64,000 nucleotides of DNA from Agrocybe praecox. Taxonomy: Eukaryota; Basidiomycota; Agaricomycetes; Agaricales; Agrocybaceae. Shown here one piece after another: positions 49,941 to 59,950 of the stretch; within the stretch, counting starts at the first letter, position 1, and the number at the start of each line of letters is the position of its first letter. Position numbers and translations under genes: made by a program. The stretch lies in assembly GCA_964017145.1 (NCBI GenBank), contig OZ024843.1:3800443-3864442 (forward strand), read 5' to 3'. The notes beneath the pieces were generated by a model, which was given only the letters and a program-made list of their open reading frames with translations, was not told the origin of the DNA and ran no database searches.

Positions 49941-50670
49941 ATGCCAGCTCAAAGGAGTGACCCTAGGAAAACACCGGATACTCTTTTAAAATCCCGATAC
50001 TTTACGAAACATGTTAGGACAGAAGTGCAACCTCAGGCAGTGAACTGGACAGACAGAGATAGTCATGAGGACCCACTCGACGACCGACCACAAAAAAGTC
50101 AGGACGAAATAGAGCCAGTACGACGCGTCTATCCGCTAACTTCCGAGCAGCGAAATGCCTACAGAACACCATCAGGAAAGGTGATGGGCTGATTCAATTG
50201 AAGGTCTTAAGGCAAGTCCTAGTGACTCATTGCGAATCCATTTCCCAGGTTTTGTCACAATATCAATGGGACGTTTACGACTTCGTCAAGACTATCCCAA
50301 CGAGCAAAGTTACGACCTATAAGGACGTCTCACTGGCCATTGGGGGGTCGCCTCGCTCGGGTCAGTACTAAGTAGCATTGACCCTTGTGATGAGATTTCT
50401 TTTTTGCTGACTGTGTTCTATTTAGTCGGAAATGCCTTGAGAAACAACCCTTTCAGTCCTTACATACCTTGCCACCGAGTCATTGCATCCAACCACTTTG
50501 TTGGTGGATTCTTTGGCGAATGGGGAAAGGATCACAAGACGGGAAAACGTTGCAATGAGAAGATTTTGGTTCTTGCCCAAGAAGGCGTTCATTTCAATGA
50601 TACAGGCCATCTTTTGTTATCTGAAAAATCCTTATGGAAGCCTTCGGCCTCCCAGAAAAACCTTTTGTAA
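49941..50670 (+). CDS. Methylated-DNA-protein-cysteine methyltransferase (MGMT-type)
   Basis: A suicide repair enzyme that moves the alkyl group from O6-alkylguanine to its own Cys. Three exons give about 190 aa. A polar N-terminal extension (start MPAQRSDPRKTPD) leads to the DNA-binding domain WDVYDFVKTIPTSKVTTYKD and VSLAIGGSPRS. After an intron comes VGNALRNNPFSPYIPCHRVI with the active-site Cys in PCHRV, then GGFFGEWG. It ends LWKPSASQKNLL with TAA at 50668-50670. Introns are GTGATG...CAG (about 50181-50249) and GTCAGT...TAG. A decayed copy of its 3' part lies at 5815-6080. Human-type MGMT has a longer N-terminal domain, which is reduced here. Confidence 0.93.
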
Positions 50671-50972
50671 TCTAACACTGAACTCGCCTCATTTTTGTTG
50701 CCGAAAGACTTTTTTTTCTTGCTTCGTTTTAAAAAAGATTGGACGTTAACCCAGCTCTACGTCCTAGGCTCGGATTTGTGGCACTAAAACATTGCTGATA
50801 TGGCGTTATCTGGAAGTTGATTATCTTTACACTGGACTATCAAAGCTCAAAGGCACTTATGGGGCTTGAATGTTCTTGCCATAGGACTGGATCTAGAATG
50901 ACACCAACCCGATGATGCATCACAATCCGGTTGACCCGCAAAGATAACAAGAGCGAGCGAGAGCAACACAGG

Positions 50973-50980
50973 TATATAAA
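50973..50980 (+). promoter_or_regulatory. TATA box of the right duplicated P450
   Basis: TATATAAA, 31-38 bp upstream of the ATG at 51011, conserved in the left copy at 5494-5501. The upstream block 50730-51010, with GAGCGAGCGAGAG, is shared by both copies, so both may answer to the same regulators. Confidence 0.6.
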
Positions 50981-51010
50981 CACTAAAAACCTCAAGAATT
51001 AATATCTGTT

Positions 51011-53221
51011 ATGGCCAGCATGGAACACGCATCCTTCTATTTTTCTGCTTGGGGTGCGGTCGCTCTGGCCGTGTTTATCATTTTCTTAGCAACCGTAAAT
51101 CGCTTCATACTGTTCAACTCTACCAGACTTCGTGGACCACCTAGGAAAAGCTTTTTCTTTGGCGAAACAGGATATATCCGTCTTTCTCCTGACCCCAAGG
51201 CGATTTATAAACAATGGGCAAAGGAATACGGACCTGTATATCGCATTGCTCTTCCTCTAGGCTCTGAAGCTATCATCATCTGTGACCCGAAAGCTGCTAC
51301 TCAAATTTTCTCAAGAGATACGTATAAGTATAATAGGACTGCCGGCTTGAGGGCAGTCATAGAACGACTTGTAGGTCGTGGCATGATGTGGGTTGAAGGC
51401 GACGAACATAAACGGTATGTAAGAAGGGCGATATTTGTTGAACCAATCTTGACCTTTTTAATACCTGTCAGGCAGAGGAAAACGATGAATCCGGCGTTTA
51501 GCAGTGTGGTTGTCAAGAATATGACGCCCGTGTTATTCGAAACTACACATAGGGTAAGTGGAGCATTATTCATTGACAATTGTTGGTTTCTAATTAACGT
51601 TGAACTCTACTCAGCTGAAATCGGCTTGGGAGCAAATCCTGGATTCCAAGGGAGGTTCTAAAGCTGAAGTGGAACTGCATGATTGGTTCGTAGCGTTGTA
51701 TTTACTCAACGCATGGCCCAGTATTATCTCATGATCTTATTTCCAGGACGCTGAAACTACTGTAAGGGAAATGATGTATCACATCTTCTTATGATTCACT
51801 TTATCTAGTATTGACCTCGTAGGTCGAGGATTATTCGGTATTGAAACGCGCGCCATTGAAGGCCAACCCTCATCTCTTTTGCATTCACTTCGAACTTTCA
51901 ACGTGACCACTCAACCGAGGTTTGAAATCCTCGCATATGTATCTTCAATCTTTGTTCCCGCCGCTTTTGTCCACTGGGTAGCGAAGATATCCGGCAAACG
52001 AAATCAATTGACCGAAAACGTCTCTGACGCTGCTCGCGGTGCACCAGAAGACTTGTTCGAGAAATTCAAACATGAAGACGAGATTGAAAAGGCCGAGAGG
52101 AGTGAAAAATCATTGCTCCGACTCTTGGGTAAGTAATAATTAATAAACTCTTTGACTGGCTACTCGACTCCTAAACTTCATCATAAACAGTTGACGCTGA
52201 AATTGGCGCTGGTGAAGAAACACCGGAGAGCAGAGAATTAATTATTATCCAGGTTTCTCTAAACATACTCTCGTGACTCCCAAAGAATGATTTCTTATCC
52301 AACCCTAATAGATGAAGAGTATACTCATTGCCGGATCAGATCCCATTGCATGTATGCACCTTATCTGTATACCTTACGCTTAAACTCATGTGACCCACCT
52401 TTTCATTTAGTTACCATTGTGGTCAGTCAAACCTAACCATGTTTAACGACCTATCTGACCTGCTGCATCTGGCATAGTGGGCCCTGATTGAATTGGCCAG
52501 ACGTCCAGATATTCAGGATAGGCTGAGGACCGAAGTCAGTGCATCTCCGGCGGTAGAATATGACTGGAAGTATCTGGAATTTTCATGCCCCTTCCTCGAT
52601 GCTGTCGTCTCCGAAATCCTGAGGCTGAGACCTGCGACTGGCGAAACCCCTCGTGTAGTAAGATAACAAATCATTTCTCTGTGATGCATAACCAATGATC
52701 ATCAAATATTTCAGGCTACAGAAGATGACATCCTCCAACTCAGCGAGCCAATCCTCGATGCGTGCGGCAATTCGATTAATCAAATCCATATATCCAAAGG
52801 GACAAAACTCGTCATTCCTAACCATTACATGAATTGCTCGCCCGCGCTATGGGGACCTAATTCCATGGTGTTTGATCCTGACCGTTGGCTCGATGGCTCC
52901 TTCAGCAAATCCGAAGATGGTCAAACTCCTGGACGCTTGTACACGTTTGGAGATGGACCACGAATCTGCATTGGGCGGGTATTTGCAGTAGCAAACCTGA
53001 AGGTGTGTTTGGCTTTAGTTATATCATATCTCGTGCTCGTCATGTTAATGGTCACTTATCAGATTACCCTCGCTATTCTTATTCGCAATTTTATCTTCGA
53101 GTTCCCAAATGGTCCTGATACACCGATCGACGTGCACTTCTCACTCGTGGCCAAGCCGAAGGTCTCTGGGAGGGATGCCGCTGAAGTTCCTATGTTGATT
53201 TCTCGGGTTCCTCAGGAATAA
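51011..53221 (+). CDS. Cytochrome P450 monooxygenase (right copy of a duplicated pair)
   Basis: Intact P450 of about 500 aa, differing from the left copy at only about one residue in twelve over the first exon (for example WG for SG near residue 14). Motifs in order: anchor after MASMEHASFYF, hinge LRGPPRKSFFFG, I-helix AGSDPIAFTIVWALIELARR, ExxR EILRLRP, DPDRWLDG, haem loop FGDGPRICIGRVFAV, tail VPMLISRVPQE with TAA at 53219-53221. The I-helix is joined from an exon ending at 52351, an 11-nt microexon (52411-52421) and an exon starting at 52478. This is the only solution I found that keeps the frame and the family motif. The Thr usually following AGxD is Pro. It lies between MGMT and an LRR gene, outside the main cluster, and is probably the parental copy. 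Confidence 0.94.
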
Positions 53222-53585
53222 ATATGGACTCTTACATTGACTCACCGATAATGTTTTGCGCGATAATCCAGATTCTCTAAATGACTCCGAAATGCATTAA
53301 CTTGCCTCTCAATTTTAATGATAAATACAAATACAATATCAAATTTTTACAACAGAAACAACCCAAAACAGCACCGTGCTACTTTGGTGCTACTCGTTTT
53401 GGTTGTGGAAACTCGAGGGGCTTTGAATTGTTGTGGAAAAATAGGGGCTAATTACACTTTGCGGAGTTTGAAACAAAATATGCCTCCGGCGCGACGCGAC
53501 TTGATATTTACCACTACCAAAGTACTACACAGTATACCTTTGAAACTGGAAAGAACTCCTTGGATCCCCTGAAAAGCATATATCA
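53222..53585. other. Intergenic region between the P450 and the LRR gene
   Basis: 364 bp, AT-rich, no gene. This interval and the first third of the LRR gene are absent from the left duplication arm. Confidence 0.5.
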
Positions 53586-56204
53586 ATGTCCAGAATACCC
53601 CAGCCATCGTCCTCCAGACTGAAGCCTCCAACTACACCGGGGAGCTTGAAAACATCATCGACAACTTCTCCCAGCTCTTCGAGAACGAGAACAATATCTA
53701 GTATTCAATCTAAGACTCCTACAAAACCCCGCTCAACGCAGAGCAAGCCTGCAGAAATGGAAGCTGCTGCTGTTCCGGCACTGAGTATCAAGGAAGCAAT
53801 TGCCTTGAAAAGAGCTGAGGCACGGAAGGCTCAAATGAGCAAGGACGTTAGTAGTGGCATGAACATGGGAGGATTGGAGGATGCCTTACCAGAGCTCACA
53901 AAGAAACCTCAAGAGGAAGAAGATCTTCTTGGAAGACTTCCTGTTCGTGAAGCTATTGAGCATGCAAGGAGTACAGGTGTGTACATTCCCTTGGTGTCTT
54001 GACGCGATATTAATATATGTAAAAGGGACTTTAAATCTTTCAACTCGGTCGCTTCCTTGTTTACCATCGGTCTTGTTTGAGATACACTTGGGTCTGAAAT
54101 CCGATCCTCTCCGCTCTGTGCCAAATGAACCCGAGCTACCTTTGACAGAGTCGAAATCTTCCCGCAGAGGCGGTGACAAACCCGCTTGGTTTGAAGCTCA
54201 AGATCTCACGGTGCTAAAAGCATGGAACAACGATATCCAAGAAATACAGCATGAGATCTCTCTGTTCGGATCCTTGAAGACTGTTGACGTAGGAATATCT
54301 ATCCATTTTCTTTTATACTAGACACTAACTTGTCTCCCAGTTGCACCAGAACAAATTGACATCTCTTCCCAATACCTTTGTCGATCTCACATCTCTCACC
54401 ATTCTAGACCTATCTTACAATTCACTCACTTCATTGCCCCAGAAATTATTTGCTCTTCCCGAACTGACAACTCTCAACCTATCACACAACAATCTAATTG
54501 CCCTGCCTTTCAACGCCCCCTTTGTAGGAAGCGATGGCAGGACAAGGCCCACCCAGCAATCGAGTGGTGGATTTTTCACGCCTGCGGTTTCTCACTCGAC
54601 AACCCCACTTCCTCGACTCGTTACTCTAGACGCTTCTGACAACAGAATTGTGGCTAATGCTATCGATGATCGTATCCCGGCTTTGATAACAAAATTAGAT
54701 CTTTCTGGAAATCCGCTGGGGTCTTCACAGCAACTTATGCGTAACTTGTCTACATTGTCAAGGTTGAAAGAAGCCAAATTTGAGAAATGCGACATAGCAA
54801 ACGATTCTTTCACGCCCGATACGTTCAGTTCGATTCCATTCCCTAGTATTCGCCTACTGGATCTATCGGAAACTAAAGTGACGCCTGAAGCAGTGAAGAT
54901 TTCCTTGAAGAACTTGAAACAAGAGCTTAATTTCGATTTTTCTACTGAGGATCCTCCAAATGGTGTCGCAAGAATACTGGTCGGCAAGCGTATCATTAAA
55001 GAATCCTGGGAACTGGAACTGGAACGACGTGCAGAGGCGAGAACTGCAGCAGCTTCGGCATTTAATGATGATTGGACAGAAGCGCCACTTCCAGCAAAAC
55101 CAACGCAGTCAAAAGTTGAACCACAGCCGAAGGCCAGGCCTGCACCAACAAAACCACGCGAAATCGTGAAGGAGGCTTGGGAAATCGAAGCCGAACAAGG
55201 GTTGCTAACAGAAGGCGGAAGACGTCGAGCAAGGGCTGCTGCTGCTGCTGCCGCCGCTAAAGATCAAGAACAATCTGCTTCTGATCGTACCGCTAGTTCA
55301 CCCTCTTCATCCAATGGCTTGAGCAATCCGCAATACTATACAAGCAACACTCAAACTTTACGACTTCCAGCTTCCGCGCCATTGACCAAAGCAGGAGGCC
55401 ATGCTCGTGCGTTCTCTATGGCTGCCCCGTCCGCTCTTTCCTCGGCGGTAGGGCGCACTGGAGATATAGAAGTCCCTACTCCCACTCTGCCGTTATCAAC
55501 GATAGTTGCCCAACCATTCGCTCAAACCTTGCGAGTTTTAATCTTGGTCAATCGTCGAATGGACAAATCATTCGCCCTTCCTGCCTTCTCTGACAGTCTA
55601 AGCGGGTTCCTACCATGTCTAGAGGAACTAGACCTGGAAGGCTGTAACTTAGCAGACACAGTGTCGGTTTATACAGCCTCTGAACTGAATTCAGGGACAA
55701 GCACCCCTCCTCGCTCGAACGAGCTTATCATTCCAACGTTGACGAGACTGTTCCCCAGCTTGCGCACACTGAACCTTTCATACAATTTTCTGACGGATGC
55801 ATCACTAACCCCCGAGGCCCTCTCCAATCTTATCTTGGTTTCTCCGCATAGAAAGGGCCTGCGCCACTTGCGTCTGCGGGGCAACCGACTCTCGGCACTT
55901 GAAGGGTTCGTGGAACTGGCCGAGCAATTCAAAGGCAACAGACAAGTTCCTGAATGGAAACTGGAAGAGCTGGATTTGAGGGATAATGAAATTGGTAAAC
56001 TCCCTCCCGTCATGGGCCTACTCCCGTTGGATGTATTTTTGGTGGAGGGAAATACGTGAGTTCATTTTCGCACTTGGTTAAAAAAATTGTCGCTGAATTA
56101 TTCTACGATAATCGATTGATAGTTTCCGAGTCCCTCAGAGGCGTGTTTGGGAGCGTGAGGGTACGAAGGGACTGTTGGGTTGGTTGCGAGGAAGGATGGA
56201 GTAA
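53586..56204 (+). CDS. Leucine-rich-repeat protein (LRRC40-like)
   Basis: A protein of about 790 aa in four exons. The N-terminus, from MSRIPQPSSSRLKPPTTPGS, is Ser/Thr/Pro-rich and basic and probably disordered. SIKEAIALKRAEARKAQ is helical. Classic LRRs follow: FGSLKTVDLHQNKLTSLPNT, LTSLTILDLSYNSLTSLPQK, LTTLNLSHNNLIALP. A disordered middle part has an Ala tract (RRRARAAAAAAAA) and EAWEIEAEQG. A second LRR block has LEELDLEGCNL, LRTLNLSYNFLTDASL and LEELDLRDNEIGKLPP. The last exon ends LLGWLRGRME with TAA at 56202-56204. The architecture resembles LRRC40-type scaffold proteins, with no catalytic domain. A decayed partial copy is at 2300-3130. Confidence 0.88.
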
Positions 56205-56343
56205 CGTGCTCTTTTCTTCCTTTACTATCATTGGACACTTTCTACTTCCCATTCATTTCTTTCTTCCTGTGTCTGAGTAAGATACCCACGTTTAATCGAG
56301 TTGCGAGTTATGAGCAAAATAGACAGTCATATTATCGGACTGA

Positions 56344-58818
56344 CTATACTTCGAGTACATCCACAATATGCGAGTCTTTTACATCTATTTCGTCCTCCAA
56401 TTCAATGTCTTCTCCCTGTTCTCCGGTAACCGTATGACCAACCAACCCCATTATGCCAAGTATACCTTTCATACCACCCGTCTTGGACTCCTCTTGCGGG
56501 CGCATATTTTGGTGCGACCCTCCCTTTCGATGTTTCATACGCGTAGATGTACTCCGTTCTCTCTCTCGCCCTCTCCTTTCCGTATCTGGGTTTGATCGTT
56601 CATTCCTTGCTGTCGGCGTCTTCCTCTTGGGACCCCTTTCTTTGGCTGCAGAAGAACCAATCACTTCTGGGCCATTTCTAGAGGGGGATCCAGCTCGTAG
56701 TAGGGCCCGCACTGGATTTTGCTGTGCGCCATATTTTCTCAAGGTCTTTATGATCATAGCTAGGTAAACCATGCCCAGGACGAATAGTAGTGTGATAGCA
56801 ATACGTGGGCCTAGAGCTGCTCTTGTTCCGAGAGGTCCTCTGTCTTCAGGATCTTGGATGGATCCTGTACGCCATACAAAGGAGAGAATTGAAGATATGA
56901 ACAATAACATTGCCCTGAATGATCAATCAGAATACGACGTTTGGAGGATTACAAAAAAAAAAAACGGTACCATGCCATCCATACAGCCGGTGTCGCGAGC
57001 AAAACCCAGACATTCCACCAAATGAAGGTCTTGGTTTTCTGTGCTTCCTGTATTGTTTTTTTTTTTTTGAGATTAAGTCATTATCGATGGGAGAAAATAG
57101 GTTATCACCTCTGCCCATCTGGACGCATGGAACATGCTACGCATAGCGCCAAATCTGACTATATAGATACATCCGTAAGAGAGACTCAGCAAGGCGCATA
57201 TAAGGGACAATAACGCGGAAGTCCGGGTCAGAGGATCGTCGGCAGCCTCTGGTATTTGGAATATGGTCAAAATAGCACTGTTGATGCTGTCGTAAACTAT
57301 CATATAGAATTAAGAGTGAAAGCGACGACTGACGAGGCGAGTAACGCAGAAACAACATTGAGAGTTTTCCATTCTCTCAAAAGGGAGTCTATGAAGGCTT
57401 CCCAGGAGTGCTTGAACCGAATCAAGGCGGGTGATACTACTCCAGGCGTCCATTCATCTGGGAATGGGAGAGGCAAATGAATCATGGGCCCGGCAGGAGA
57501 CACTCCAACATGGGCGGAGAGGCCAATGCCCGATATTGCGCCAGGTGGAAGGGCACTGTTGGCTTGCTCTCTTTCAAAGGCATTGGTTTGCTGTGCTGTT
57601 GGCGAATGCCGTACTCCCCCTTGGGCATTAATCATCCTTTCAATGTCTGGCCTGCTGACGTCCGCATCTTCAAATATCCTAGCAACGCGAGAGAAATACA
57701 TGGCCGGAAGCCGTAGTAGTAGATTAAGGTAAACTTCTCGCAGTAGAATGTCGGCGACGAAAATTCGAGTATCCTTCCAAAAAGATTGGATCGAATCCAC
57801 AGGAAGGATGTCGTCACAATCGTATGCTCCACTGGAGCTTGATCCATTCGTCTCAATATCTCCATGTCCAATGTTCTGGGTCATGCAGAAAGGAAAACGA
57901 GATTTAAATTTGAATGGATCAACAGGGACAAAGGGGTCTTCTGTTGCATGCCCGCGGTGGAGTCCAGAGGACCACTGGTGGAACAACCGGAGGGGAGAGG
58001 CTGCGCGTGACCTGGACTGAGAAGGTGAGCTAAGATGTTGGCTATGATCTCCCTTTTCTGCAGGCAAAGGCGAAGAACGTATTGCAGGCGAGGCAGCATT
58101 CGAGATGAGTTGGTCATTGCCCATCATCCCATGAGAGGTAGCTATCCAAATCATTATTAACTATGTTAAGTTTTTTCTTTGAAATCGCTACTAACCTTGA
58201 TTAATATGACGCATATTGGGAGAGTTGCGGTCACTATCGAAAGAAACACGTTGCCGCGGCGTCTCCTTTCCTGTTGAGCCCTCAGACGAACCTTGATTCA
58301 ACTCAACTTTAGCAGTGTTGCGTGGTGTTGCCCAGATATTATGATACCCTATGACACTGTGGTCAAGATCGACAGAGTCGGGCACGGATGGAAATGATGT
58401 GGACGCATCTAAGCTGCGCCTCCAGCCTCGTTTCAAATTGTTGGCAGAGAGACTCGAGCTGCGTGATACGCGGCCAGGACCTATATATTGTACAGGACTT
58501 ATAGAAGATTGCTGAGGCAAGGCGGTCAGCTTGTCAGAAGAGGTTAAAATTGACGCTGAAGAAGCGGCATTGTTTGACTCCACTAAATTGTGCCCGTACT
58601 TCAATGTGAGCTCAACACAGCTGAATTTTGAACAGTCACGTACATGGAGTTCCTGTAGAAGATAAAGACTCCTGCAAAACTAGATCTGAAACTAGTTAGA
58701 TTGTGTTTCTTTTGTTGTTTTTCTGAATACCTGGACTGGGACTTCGGGACTGATCTTCTGGAGTCTTCTTTTCCGACCTGCTTGCCATAGAGGAAGAAAG
58801 TCTGTCGTTTGCACTCAT
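56344..58818 (-). CDS. Conserved multi-pass membrane protein of unknown function
   Basis: About 730 aa in several exons. The start MSANDRLSSSMASRSEKKTP opens a long Ser-rich disordered region. A soluble conserved part follows (DPFVPVDPFKFKSRFPFCMT, FWKDTRIFVADILLREVYLN, FPDEWTPGVVSPALIRFKHS, WEAFIDSLLREWKTLNVVSA). Then come transmembrane helices (LLSLICALLSLSYGCIYIVR, RIAITLLFVLGMVYLAMIIK) and a basic/acidic tail ending IVDVLEV with the stop at 56344-56346. An in-frame GTG further upstream is not used, since ATG 58818 begins the conserved style of N-terminus. I know similar proteins as conserved but uncharacterised in mushrooms. No enzyme motif is visible. Confidence 0.75.
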
Positions 58819-59139
58819 ATTTTGAACCAAAAGGCCTTTGAAAGTGGTTCCGAACGCAGGGCGACCAACAGAAAAGATGTTAAGGGGCGCGAACACTGCT
58901 TGTTGAACGACTTAGACTAAGATCCTTTGATACTTCCCATATTCTTTAGTAGAAAAATTATACCATCCGAGATAGGCACACCAGCAACAAGCCCTTATTT
59001 TAGTTGCCTCAATGCTTGAAACGCTGGACGCGACATTTCGGAACAACTACTAAGTTGAGAATGCACTGTATGAGAAAGATGAGAACAGGAAAAGCTCTGA
59101 GGTGAACTAGCTGTGACATGTCACACTCAGCCTTTGAAG
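58819..59139. other. Intergenic region left of the hAT element
   Basis: Upstream region of the gene at 56344-58818. No gene or clear motif is seen. Confidence 0.5.
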
Positions 59140-59718
59140 CAGTGTTGGCACAGTCGGCGAATATTCGTGATTAGTCGGACGCTGAGCCGTTTCAGCATTT
59201 ACAGTCGGATAGTCGGACTGAAATCCGACTAATCCGACTGAAATCATGTGATCTGCCTAAAAAGGCTATCGATAACATCAGCGCGTTGGTGCGCTCAGCA
59301 TAAATATCCAGAAAATGTATACATACAGCAGCGCATAAGCGCGCATAATCGATATTTACCTGTAATACAACTTATATAGTATAATAGTCAATTTTGCGAT
59401 CTTATTAATGGCAGATTTGAACGAAAATTGAACATACAATTGATTTAAGAGTACGAAATCACATACTACATTTCGAAGATGCTAGCTACAGTATAATCAA
59501 GGTCTAGATCAAGGTTTGACTCGGCACAAATTCAAAGCCGAAGTTTTATGCATCTATTTTAATCTCGGGTACTTCCAATAGTCGAGATTACCTGATATTA
59601 GTCGGACGACTATTGTCCGTTTTTGGGAATAGTCGCCGACTAATCTTTTTAGTCGGATTCAGCGGCGACCAAGCGGCGACTCGACTATTGTTTTTAGTCG
59701 CCGACTATTCCAACACTG
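59140..59718. mobile_element. 579-bp non-autonomous hAT-like element
   Basis: Terminal inverted repeats begin CAGTGTTGG and run on as GNAYAGTCGGCGA at both ends. A perfect 8-bp target duplication CTTTGAAG flanks the element (59132-59139 and 59719-59726), the hAT signature. Both ends carry many AGTCGGACT / AGTCGCCGACTA subterminal repeats in both orientations, probably transposase-binding sites. The interior is AT-rich and non-coding. Confidence 0.9.
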
Positions 59719-59950
59719 CTTTGAAGCACGGGAAGCACGTGTTGACATGTTGTGTGACACCAAGCATTGCGGCAAGCCGCGGCCCGGAGCGCACAAGTCT
59801 CGATTTTCCAGAACTTTCTTTTCTTGCCAAACTCTAGTAGCGTGTGGCACGCTCGATTTTGATTTTTCAAGAGTCGACTACGCAACTAGCACAACAACCG
59901 CCACAAATATCTAACAGAAAGACAAAGTTTTAGCGATAATACCAAACAAC

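Larger units (their letters stand above)
50440..55260 (+). repeat. Right arm of the large inverted duplication (MGMT, P450, LRR; all intact)
   Basis: Matches 2300-6080 in reverse orientation, with the same gene order. All three genes are open here, whereas the left arm keeps only the P450. This makes the right arm the likely source. The limits are approximate and set by where recognisable similarity ends. Confidence 0.85.
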
